Of a stretch of DNA of 13,119 nucleotides, positions 1 through 5,861 are shown one piece after another (position 1 is the stretch's first letter; every line of letters begins with the position of its first letter). The notes under the pieces were generated by a model. It was not told where the DNA came from, searched no databases, and saw only the letters and a program-made list of their open reading frames with translations. Source of the DNA: an uncultured Neomegalonema sp. (GTDB lineage: Bacteria; Pseudomonadota; Alphaproteobacteria; Rhodobacterales; Rhodobacteraceae). Both the position numbers and the translations under genes were made by a program. The stretch spans positions 1 through 13,119 of the forward strand of contig CALGNW010000016.1 of the NCBI GenBank assembly GCA_937958345.1. The letters are read 5' to 3'.

Positions 1-131
1 GTCATTTGCGCCGCACCGCGCGCCAACCGCTCTTGGTTGACATCGGTGTCACCCATCAACAAGGCAAAGGGCGCAGCACTGCTCAGCAGGTATGACATCA
101 ATATCGGTGCAACGATCATCGCAGAGTCCAT
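1..131 (-). CDS. Start of an unidentified small membrane or secreted protein (partial)
   Basis: A reading frame begins with ATG at 131-129 and stays open to the window edge, giving 43 codons. The start MDSAMIVAPILMSYLLSSAA is a short hydrophobic stretch with little charge before it, like a signal peptide or single membrane anchor. A more polar part follows (GDTDVNQERLARGAA). A purine-rich stretch (GAGGG then GCGAG) just before the ATG is a plausible ribosome binding site. The frame starts about 30 bases after the pgk stop on the same strand, so it is probably the last gene of the gap-pgk cluster. I do not recognise a family. The overlapping plus-strand frame has no such support. Confidence 0.5.
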   Translation of the reverse strand, partial: MDSAMIVAPILMSYLLSSAAPFALLMGDTDVNQERLARGAAQM

Positions 132-162
132 CTCGCCCTCGCTCCCTCAATCACACGGGATA

Positions 163-1353
163 TCAGCTCTCCAGCACGGCAACACCGGGCAGCGTTTTCC
201 CCTCAAGCCATTCGAGAAAAGCCCCCCCTGCCGTCGAAACATAGCTGAACCGCTCGCCCGAACCAGACGCATTCAGCGCGGCAACGGTATCGCCTCCTCC
301 GGCAACCGACAGCAACGCGCCCGCCGCCGTTAAATCCGCAGCCGCTTTGGCGGCGGCATTGGTCGCAAAATCAAAAGGCTCAATCTCGAACGCGCCCAGC
401 GGTCCATTCCAGACCAGCGTTTTCGACGCCTTAAACCGCGCAATAATGGCGGCGACACTATCCGGCCCCGCGTCCAGAATCATCATATCGTCCGGGCATT
501 CGCGGGCCGGGACGGTTTTATTCGGCGCCTGCGCGGCAAAGGCTTCGGCGACCACGACATCTATCGGCAAGATCAACTCGCACTGCGCCGCCTCCGCCCG
601 CCCCATAATCTCACGCGCAGTATCCAGCATGTCATGCTCACACAGCGATTTTCCGACGCTAATTCCTTGAGCCGCGAGGAAGGTATTTGCCATCCCCCCG
701 CCGATTACCACAGCATCGACCTTGTCCAGCAGGTTCCCGATCAGGTCGAGCTTTGTCGATACCTTCGCCCCGCCGACGACTGCCACGACGGGACGCTCCG
801 GCACTGACAATGCCTTTTCCAGCGCCGAAAGCTCGGCGGCCATTCCCGGCCCCGCAACAGCGGGCAGATATTCTGCGATCCCCACTGTTGAAGCATGCGC
901 GCGGTGGGCCGCAGAGAACGCATCATTGACAAAAACGTCGCCGTTTGCCGCCAGTGCCTTCGCAAATTCGCTGTCGTTTTTTTCTTCACCGGCATGATAG
1001 CGCGTGTTTTCCAGCAGCAGGATTTCACCCGTTTCCAGCGCCTCGACGGCATGTGCCGCCGCGTCGCCGATACAATCGTCGGCGAAAATCACCGTGCGCC
1101 CGGCTGCGGACGACAGGGCGCCGATCACGACGGAAAGCGACATTTCGGGTACGCGCTTGCCTTTGGGACGCCCGAAATGCGCCAAAAGGATCGGTTTGCC
1201 GCCTGCGGCAATCACCGCCTCTACTGTCGGCAGAATTCTGCGGATGCGCGTGTCGTCGGTCACGCGGGTTCCGTCCAGCGGTACGTTCAGATCAACACGG
1301 ATAAGAACGCGCTTACCGGATAGGTCAACGTCGGAAAGGGTACGGTAGGTCAT
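163..1353 (-). CDS. pgk: Phosphoglycerate kinase
   Basis: Catalyses reversible phosphoryl transfer between 1,3-bisphosphoglycerate and ADP in cytoplasmic glycolysis/gluconeogenesis. From the ATG at 1353 it is 396 residues, the normal family length. Seen in the sequence: RVDLNVP at about 19-25 and HFGRPKG at about 59-65 (N-domain substrate-binding signatures), GGAKVSTK near 195, and in the C domain the nucleotide-binding GGGDT at about 352-356 and STAGGA at about 373-378. A second in-frame ATG lies two codons upstream (1359), giving MPMTYRTL. I prefer 1353 because the family usually begins right before the Y/F-R-T-L segment and because 1359 has no room for a ribosome binding site. The gene follows gap and a small secreted ORF on the same strand. 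A strong hairpin covers the leader up to one base before 1359, so access to the start may be structure-controlled. Confidence 0.97.
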   Translation of the reverse strand: MTYRTLSDVDLSGKRVLIRVDLNVPLDGTRVTDDTRIRRILPTVEAVIAAGGKPILLAHFGRPKGKRVPEMSLSVVIGALSSAAGRTVIFADDCIGDAAAHAVEALETGEILLLENTRYHAGEEKNDSEFAKALAANGDVFVNDAFSAAHRAHASTVGIAEYLPAVAGPGMAAELSALEKALSVPERPVVAVVGGAKVSTKLDLIGNLLDKVDAVVIGGGMANTFLAAQGISVGKSLCEHDMLDTAREIMGRAEAAQCELILPIDVVVAEAFAAQAPNKTVPARECPDDMMILDAGPDSVAAIIARFKASKTLVWNGPLGAFEIEPFDFATNAAAKAAADLTAAGALLSVAGGGDTVAALNASGSGERFSYVSTAGGAFLEWLEGKTLPGVAVLES

Positions 1354-1360
1354 CGGCATC

Positions 1361-1398
1361 CCGCTGATTGCGTAGGGCTAAAGCCCCTGCAATAGCGG
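1361..1398 (-). promoter_or_regulatory. Strong hairpin in the pgk leader, overlapping the ribosome binding region
   Basis: Read in the direction of pgk transcription, the arms are CCGCT, ATTGC, GGGC, a TTTA loop, then GCCC, GCAAT, AGCGG. That is 14 base pairs with one 2x3 internal loop and one bulged C. The 3' arm ends one base before the ATG at 1359 and contains AGCGG, the only purine-rich sequence that could serve the start at 1353. No T-run follows, so this is not an ordinary intrinsic terminator. A translational control element or an mRNA-end stabiliser would fit. The pairing is seen directly; the role is inferred. Confidence 0.5.
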
Positions 1399-1446
1399 AA
1401 GCGTCGCACGCTGCCAAGCAAACGCGAGGCGCGTCAGGCGGGTGTC

Positions 1447-1743
1447 TCAGTCTGTTACGACTTGGATATCCGTCACTGCAGGCGATTGCCACTGCAGGAT
1501 AATCTGCTCGACCTCATCGCGCGCCGCAGCATCGGATTGTTCAAGGCAGGCCAGGTAGACATTCGCCGCCGCGATATACGCCTCGATCTGCGCCGTTACA
1601 GCATTGCGCGTGGAGGCGTCGAGATTGCTTTTGTCCGGAACACCGGGCTGGACGGGCTTTACGCACCCCTGCGCAGCGACGGATGTGGAAATCAGCACCG
1701 CGGCAAACGCAATCGGTGCAGTTCCGCTCAATCGGTCAATCAT
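1447..1743 (-). CDS. Small predicted secreted protein of unknown function between gap and pgk
   Basis: A 98-residue protein from the ATG at 1743. A TTG two codons upstream (1749) is an alternative start: GGAG lies 5 bases before the TTG and 11 before the ATG. The N-terminus has a charged start (MIDR) and a hydrophobic core (PIAFAAVLISTSVAAQGC), typical of an export signal. It could be cut by signal peptidase I after the VAA region. AAQGC also loosely fits a lipobox, in which case the Cys would be lipidated. The mature part is short and mostly helical-looking, rich in Ala and Gln, with a second Cys in YLACLEQSD, so a disulfide is possible if the first Cys is not lipidated. It shares the strand and direction of gap (about 100 bases upstream) and pgk (about 90 bases downstream). 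An exported protein in this position has no obvious metabolic role. I do not recognise a named family. Confidence 0.75.
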   Translation of the reverse strand: MIDRLSGTAPIAFAAVLISTSVAAQGCVKPVQPGVPDKSNLDASTRNAVTAQIEAYIAAANVYLACLEQSDAAARDEVEQIILQWQSPAVTDIQVVTD

Positions 1744-1779
1744 GGTCAATCAGGCTCCGCAATTTCGTGGCCAAAATCA

Positions 1780-1811
1780 CCGCCGGAAAGAGATCGCTCT
1801 CTAACCGGCGG
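1780..1811 (-). terminator. Two-tier hairpin after gap: terminator, attenuator or processing site
   Basis: A perfectly symmetric structure: CCGCCGG, two unpaired bases, AGAGA, a 4-base loop, TCTCT, two unpaired bases, CCGGCGG. It lies about 37 bases after the gap stop and before the small secreted ORF. In the direction of transcription it is followed by TGATTTTGG, a short T-run only. It could be a weak or partial terminator that lowers downstream transcription, or an RNA-processing/stability hairpin between gap and pgk. The inverted repeats are certain; termination is inferred. Confidence 0.5.
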
Positions 1812-1847
1812 GTTGTTTCACATCGATGCAAAGTCTTTCTGGCAAAT

Positions 1848-2855
1848 TTACGACAATTTGCCCATCGCGACAGCCGTATCACTCATGCGGTTCGAGAAAC
1901 CCCATTCGTTATCATACCACGACAGCACGCGAACAAGGCGGCCATCCAGCACTTTCGTCTGCGGCAGAGCGAACGAAGACGAGTGCGGGTCGTGGTTGAA
2001 ATCAATGCTGACCAGAGGTTCGTCGTTGACTTGCAGTATCCCTTTCATGGCACCGTTCGACGCAGCGATCATCGCCTGATTGATTTCTTCTACGGTGGTT
2101 TCACGCGACGCGATAATCTTAAGGTCCACGACCGAAACATTCGGGGTCGGCACACGGATCGCTGTTCCGTCGAGTTTTCCGTCCAATTCAGGAAGAACAA
2201 GCCCGACCGCTTTCGCAGCGCCCGTGGAGGTCGGGATCATCGACACTGCCGCAGCGCGGCCCCGGTACTGGTCGGAGTGCATGGTGTCGAGCGTAGGCTG
2301 ATCCCCGGTATAGGCGTGGATCGTGGTCATAAAACCGCTCTCGATACCGACCGTATCATTCAGAACCTTGGCAACCGGCGCAAGACAGTTCGTCGTGCAG
2401 GATGCGTTGGATACGATCAGATCATCGTCCGCCAGCGTGTCGTGGTTCACGCCGTAAACAATAGTCTTCGACGCGCCCTTTGAGGGGGCCGACACCAGAA
2501 CGCGGCGTGCGCCTGCCTTCAGGTGCATCGAGGCTTTTTCCGCGTCGGTAAAAATCCCCGTACATTCCAGAGCAATATCGACGCCTTGCTCTTTCCACGG
2601 CAGTTCTTCGGGGTTCCGGACTGCGGTTACTTTGATGGCGTTCCGGCCCAGATTGATCGAGTCACCGTCAACTTTCACGCTGCCGGGAAACTTACCATGA
2701 ACGGAGTCATAGCGCAGCAGGTGCGCATTGGTTTCGACCGGGCCCAGATCGTTAATCGCGACGACCTCGATATCCGTCCGCCCGCTCTCGTAGATAGCAC
2801 GAAGCACGTTTCGCCCAATCCGTCCAAATCCGTTGATTGCAACACGCACCGTCAT
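1848..2855 (-). CDS. gap: Glyceraldehyde-3-phosphate dehydrogenase, type I
   Basis: Oxidises glyceraldehyde 3-phosphate to 1,3-bisphosphoglycerate in the cytoplasm, the step before PGK. 335 residues, full family length. The N-terminal Rossmann motif NGFGRIGR is at 8-15. VAINDL places an Asp at 36, the residue that usually selects NAD. The catalytic Cys is at about 153 in SNASCTTNCLAP and the catalytic His at about 180 in TTIHAYTGDQ. The C-terminus ends with the family signature SWYDNEWGFSNRM. AGGAGA, 5 bases before the ATG, is a good ribosome binding site. The protein resembles Rhodobacterales GapA-type enzymes (SVHG, PTSTGAAKAVG and FNHDPHSS segments). It is the first gene of the minus-strand cluster and diverges from the zapA pair. 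Confidence 0.98.
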   Translation of the reverse strand: MTVRVAINGFGRIGRNVLRAIYESGRTDIEVVAINDLGPVETNAHLLRYDSVHGKFPGSVKVDGDSINLGRNAIKVTAVRNPEELPWKEQGVDIALECTGIFTDAEKASMHLKAGARRVLVSAPSKGASKTIVYGVNHDTLADDDLIVSNASCTTNCLAPVAKVLNDTVGIESGFMTTIHAYTGDQPTLDTMHSDQYRGRAAAVSMIPTSTGAAKAVGLVLPELDGKLDGTAIRVPTPNVSVVDLKIIASRETTVEEINQAMIAASNGAMKGILQVNDEPLVSIDFNHDPHSSSFALPQTKVLDGRLVRVLSWYDNEWGFSNRMSDTAVAMGKLS

Positions 2856-2929
2856 CGCCGTCTCCTAAGGTCAAAAAGAAAAATGCAAGGCATCGCCTGT
2901 GGCGGTGCGATTAGCATGAAGGTACCGCA

Positions 2930-2961
2930 GTGCAAAGAACTCCGCTATTTTCTCTTTGCAC
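2930..2961. promoter_or_regulatory. Inverted repeat in the gap/zapA divergent spacer (candidate operator)
   Basis: GTGCAAAGA at 2930-2938 and TCTTTGCAC at 2953-2961 form a perfect 9-bp inverted repeat separated by 14 bp. The half-site centres are about 23 bp apart, roughly two helical turns, which suits a dimeric regulator. On the minus strand the distal arm overlaps a weak -35-like TTTGCA, and TAATCG lies 17 bp further on, so an operator at the gap promoter is possible. The -10 match is poor. No other convincing promoter was found in 2856-3075. The repeat is seen; the regulatory role is inferred. Confidence 0.4.
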
Positions 2962-3075
2962 CCGGCATGAGCCGTCGCATGATAACGGACAGATTGTTAA
3001 GCGACCTTGAAGTGGCGCAACCTGTTGACGCTGTGTTACTGACAGGGGGGACGAATCGGACGTGGGGACCACACA

Positions 3076-3279
3076 ATGTCGGCAAGCAAGCTGGAAATGT
3101 CAGTCGAACGCTTCAACACTGCACTCGCGTCGTTGAGAGAATCGGCTGACAAAGTAAAAAGCGCACAGCCGCTGACCGAGCAGGAAAGATCCATTGCAGT
3201 TGCACGGATCGATCAGGCGATCGGCGCACTCCAGCGCGTTCTTGGTGACGGAGGGGTCAATGCCGCAGGTCAACGTTGA
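3076..3279 (+). CDS. Short coiled-coil DUF4164-like protein upstream of zapA
   Basis: A 67-residue hydrophilic protein, almost entirely predicted helix and with no export signal. The first half (ERFNTALASLRESADKVKS) and the second half (VARIDQAIGALQRVLGDG) have heptad-like hydrophobic spacing. The closing R-I-D-x-A-I-G-x-L-x-x-V-L-G resembles the C-terminus of DUF4164 proteins, which commonly precede zapA in Alphaproteobacteria; this one is shorter than most. A GGGGA seven bases before the ATG is an acceptable ribosome binding site. Its last 20 bases overlap the start of zapA in another frame, which implies translational coupling. The function of the family is not established; a role near the division machinery is inferred from position only. 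Confidence 0.75.
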   Translation: MSASKLEMSVERFNTALASLRESADKVKSAQPLTEQERSIAVARIDQAIGALQRVLGDGGVNAAGQR

Positions 3280-3628
3280 GATAAACGGACGGGCGTATCG
3301 CCTTAGCTGCGGTCCGGGTGAAGAGGAACACGTAATTTCGCTGTCCCGGCGGATCGACTCCCATGCTGTCACGGTCGGAAAGGCATCAACGCCAGCCGCC
3401 GAGGCAAAAATGCTGGTGATGGCTTCGCTGCTGCTGGCTGACGAACTGCAGGAAGCCGAGGCTAAGATCGAAGCACTGGGCGCCCAGCTGACACAGTTGA
3501 AGGATTCAGGCGTCGGCGGTGCACCCGATGAACGGATCGCCGAAATGGAGCATGCTGTTTCAGAAATGCTCGATAAGGCTGCAAACGAAATCGAGTCGAT
3601 CGCCGTCGAACTGGACAAGGCTGTCTAG
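3260..3628 (+). CDS. zapA: Cell division protein ZapA
   Basis: ZapA binds FtsZ and promotes bundling of Z-ring protofilaments in the cytoplasm. The 122-residue product has the family layout. A small N-terminal globular head (VNVEINGRAYRLSCGPGEEE, followed by the HVISLSRRID helix) is followed by a long helix and coiled coil (MLVMASLLLADELQEAEAKI onward to the C-terminus), used for dimer and tetramer formation. The start at 3260 is chosen over an upstream in-frame ATG (3194) because GGAGGGG sits about 4 bases before it and because the family begins directly with the beta-strand V-x-V-x-I-x-G. It overlaps the end of the preceding DUF4164-like ORF by 20 bases, so the two are one operon. The C-terminal region is slightly extended and acidic. 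Confidence 0.9.
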   Translation: MPQVNVEINGRAYRLSCGPGEEEHVISLSRRIDSHAVTVGKASTPAAEAKMLVMASLLLADELQEAEAKIEALGAQLTQLKDSGVGGAPDERIAEMEHAVSEMLDKAANEIESIAVELDKAV

Positions 3629-3677
3629 AGCCAACTCTTCCGGCTTTCCTGACCCGCCGTCGCTTCGCCTTCACGCT

Positions 3678-3703
3678 TGCGCGGAACATCCTGCGCGGAA
3701 CAT
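3678..3703 (+). repeat. Two direct copies of a 12-bp sequence
   Basis: TGCGCGGAACAT occurs at 3678-3689 and again at 3692-3703, separated by two bases (period 14 bp). The second copy also supplies the 5' arm of the putative zapA terminator. This may be a local duplication or paired binding half-sites; the copies are exact. Confidence 0.7.
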
Positions 3704-3727
3704 AAGGTATCCGTTCCCGCTTTTGTT
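3693..3727 (+). terminator. Probable intrinsic terminator of the zapA operon
   Basis: GCG(C)GGAAC at 3693-3701 pairs with GTTCCCGC at 3713-3720, giving eight base pairs with one bulged C and an 11-base loop. TTTTGTT follows immediately at 3721-3727. It lies 65 bases after the zapA stop and upstream of tamA, so it likely separates the two transcription units. The stem is short and the loop is wide, hence moderate confidence. The rest of 3629-3824 should hold the tamA promoter, but I see no convincing -35/-10 pair. Confidence 0.5.
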
Positions 3728-3824
3728 CATAAAGCGTGAACCATGTACGTCTTATTCAGATTGCCTCTATCGCTGCGGACGCTATTGTCCCGTTGAATGA
3801 GAAAATGATGAGGCGGATCGGATT

Positions 3825-5861
3825 TTGACGATCAATCAGGCCCAACGGCGCACGGTCCGCGCGGCACTTTGTGTTGCCGCGCTGGGTATAACTTTCGGTA
3901 TAGGCGGCTGCTCTTCGATATCGGATGTACCCGGATATAATAAATTGTTCGGCGAGGATAACCCAGAGCTTGCGGGTGACCCCACCGCACAAGCGGGAAT
4001 TGACTACGAAATCGCAGTTCAGGGGCTCGGCGTCGGTGAAAATCCCGACGAGACCGCCGAAAACCTGCGGATGCTCGAAATTGTCAAATCGCAGGCGCGC
4101 GTTTACAAACTTCAGGAAAAACCACCGCCATCGGTTGCTCTCCTGAAACGCCGCGCCGCTGCCGACGTCGCATTGGTAGAGCGCGCCTTGAAATCCGAGG
4201 GGTATTACGAGGGGTCCGCTGTCATCAGCGTGGACGGCGAGAAAAAATCTATCCCCGGAACCGACGCCGCTGCGAAAGCGGAAATCAAGGCAGAGGCACT
4301 GGCCGCCGCAATCGCTGAAAGCGGCGAGACAGAGCCTGTTTTCGCGGATATCGCGGACCCTGACACGCCGCCTGTCGTCAATATCTTCGTCCGAAAAGGA
4401 CCGCGCTATTCCCTCGCGCGCCAAGGTGTCGTCATCGATCCCGCTGTTGCACCCGAGGTGACAGAGCGCGTTCAGGAAGCGGCGGCAAAGAACGTCGGCG
4501 GCCCCGCTCAGGGCCGTGCCGTTGTCGACGCCGAACAGGCTGCACTCGGCGCGTTGAACCGTATCGGACGTCCCTATGCGAAAAAGGGAAAACGGCGCGC
4601 GGAGGCGAACTTCGATTACGATACGCTTGACGTCATCACCGCGCTCGAACCCGGTCCTTATACGGTCTATGGCGACACGCAGGTCGTTGGTCTGCGCGAA
4701 GTCGAGGAAAAGTACATCCGCGATTTCATCACGTGGAAAAAGGGCGAACCGATTTCCCGCGGCGTGCTGCGGGATGCCCAGCGACAGCTAGCAGGAACCG
4801 CGCTTTTCGACTCGGTTACCGTCGAAATACCATCCCAACCGCCCGCTGATTTGCCCGAGGGCGAGCCCTTTGTTGCACCGATTCTGATTACAGCGGAAGA
4901 AAGCAAGCACCGCACGATTTCCGGCGGGATCAGCTATTCTACTTCCGACGGTCCCGGTGTCACCGCCAAGTGGCAGCACCGCAACCTGTTCGGCCAAAAC
5001 GAAAAGCTGACGGCAGAAACTGAAATCGACCTCGACAAGCAAACCATCGGTCTCAGCTATGTCAAACCGCGCTTCGGTAAATCGTCACGCGACCTGATCG
5101 GCGATGTCGAATTGTTCCACGAGGAAGACGAGGCCTTCGATGTTACCGGCATCACAGCCACCATCGGGATCGAGGAACAGATCAACCGGTATCTCAAAGG
5201 GTCCATCGGGTTGGGGCTTGAAGCGGCCCGCACGAAAGAGAACGGCATCAGCCGCGACAGTTATCTGGTCGGAATTCCTGCAACGCTATCTTATGACGAC
5301 ACCGACAATCTGCTGGATGCAACCGAAGGCATTCGCGCCTCGGCAGCCGTCGCTCCTTGGGGCGGTTTCTTCGACGAGCGAGAAGCTGGCTTTGTGATCG
5401 TTGATCTGAACGGATCGACTTACATACCGTTTGATCGCAATAAAAAATATGTGCTCGCCGCGCGGGCACGTACCGCGGCCATCTTCGCCGAAAGCCGCGA
5501 TCGGATTCCCGCCAACCGGCGTCTGTATGCGGGCGGCGGCGGCTCCGTTCGCGGGTTCGAAAACCGCTTCGTCGGTCCCCTCGACGCAGAGGATGATCCT
5601 CTCGGCGGTCTGGCCGCAGCCGAACTGGGCGTCGAAATGCGCGTGCGTTTCGGTTCATTCGGTGTCGTGCCGTTCGTCGATGCCGGTATCGTCAGCGAAG
5701 AGTTGTTCAGCGAGTTCGATCAGGTTCGCTATGCGGCGGGTCTGGGGCTGCGGTATTACAGTCCGGTTGGCCCGATCCGTCTTGACGTCGCCTTCCCGAT
5801 AAATCCGCGCGACCGCGACCCCGCATTCCAGTTTTACATCAGCATCGGTCAGGCATTCTGA
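3825..5861 (+). CDS. tamA: TamA, Omp85-family outer-membrane barrel of the translocation and assembly module
   Basis: TamA works with TamB in outer-membrane protein assembly and envelope lipid homeostasis. 678 residues, longer than E. coli TamA (about 577). The N-terminal signal (RRTVRAALCVAALGITFGIGGC) places Cys at residue 29 in a context that fits a loose lipobox (I-G-G-C), so the mature protein may be lipidated. POTRA-like domains follow from about residue 58 to 345. The last of them runs from GPYTVYGDTQVVGL to LFDSVTVEIP (about 277-340). An Ala/Glu-rich, charged insert at about 145-172 adds length. The barrel begins near RTISGGISYSTS (about 362). It carries the Omp85 loop-6 motif VRGF at 575-578 within GGGGSVRGFENRF and ends in Phe (FYISIGQAF), the usual C-terminal beta-signal. 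The only usable start is TTG at 3825, because an in-frame stop lies at 3798 and no ATG or GTG lies between. The stop overlaps the tamB start. Confidence 0.93.
   Translation: MTINQAQRRTVRAALCVAALGITFGIGGCSSISDVPGYNKLFGEDNPELAGDPTAQAGIDYEIAVQGLGVGENPDETAENLRMLEIVKSQARVYKLQEKPPPSVALLKRRAAADVALVERALKSEGYYEGSAVISVDGEKKSIPGTDAAAKAEIKAEALAAAIAESGETEPVFADIADPDTPPVVNIFVRKGPRYSLARQGVVIDPAVAPEVTERVQEAAAKNVGGPAQGRAVVDAEQAALGALNRIGRPYAKKGKRRAEANFDYDTLDVITALEPGPYTVYGDTQVVGLREVEEKYIRDFITWKKGEPISRGVLRDAQRQLAGTALFDSVTVEIPSQPPADLPEGEPFVAPILITAEESKHRTISGGISYSTSDGPGVTAKWQHRNLFGQNEKLTAETEIDLDKQTIGLSYVKPRFGKSSRDLIGDVELFHEEDEAFDVTGITATIGIEEQINRYLKGSIGLGLEAARTKENGISRDSYLVGIPATLSYDDTDNLLDATEGIRASAAVAPWGGFFDEREAGFVIVDLNGSTYIPFDRNKKYVLAARARTAAIFAESRDRIPANRRLYAGGGGSVRGFENRFVGPLDAEDDPLGGLAAAELGVEMRVRFGSFGVVPFVDAGIVSEELFSEFDQVRYAAGLGLRYYSPVGPIRLDVAFPINPRDRDPAFQFYISIGQAF

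Noticed and set aside
163..1359. Several plus-strand reading frames of 80-142 codons opposite pgk
   Set aside because: They lie wholly within a full-length, motif-complete pgk on the other strand, have low-complexity Arg/Ala/Pro-rich translations and no recognisable family.
1683..2483. Plus-strand frame of 266 codons opposite gap
   Set aside because: Antisense to a complete gap gene; the translation is Arg/His-rich with no domain, as expected from reverse-strand GC-rich coding DNA.
2994..3030. TGTTAAGCG and TTGACG sequences before the DUF4164-like ORF as a LacI-type operator or promoter
   Set aside because: The TGTTAAGCG half-site has no matching second half, and no -10 hexamer occurs at 16-18 bases from TTGACG.
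3194..3259. Upstream in-frame ATG extending zapA by 22 residues
   Set aside because: The extension overlaps the preceding ORF heavily, lacks a ribosome binding site and does not match ZapA N-termini, whereas the ATG at 3260 has GGAGGGG just before it.
3683..3727. GGAAC boxes resembling the -35 of alphaproteobacterial EcfG general-stress promoters
   Set aside because: No CGTT-type -10 sits 16-17 bases downstream; the nearest CGTT is 10 bases from the second box and 24 from the first.
3725..3741. GTTCA...TGAAC small inverted repeat upstream of tamA
   Set aside because: Only five paired bases with a 7-base spacer, expected by chance; no T-run after it.
3629..3824. Possible 6S RNA gene after zapA
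   Set aside because: 6S RNA often lies next to zapA, but I cannot see the long rod-like pairing with a central bubble here, and a short terminator-like hairpin occupies part of the space.
3756..4424. Minus-strand frame of 222 codons across the tamA start
   Set aside because: Opposite the tamA signal and POTRA coding region; no ribosome binding site or family resemblance.
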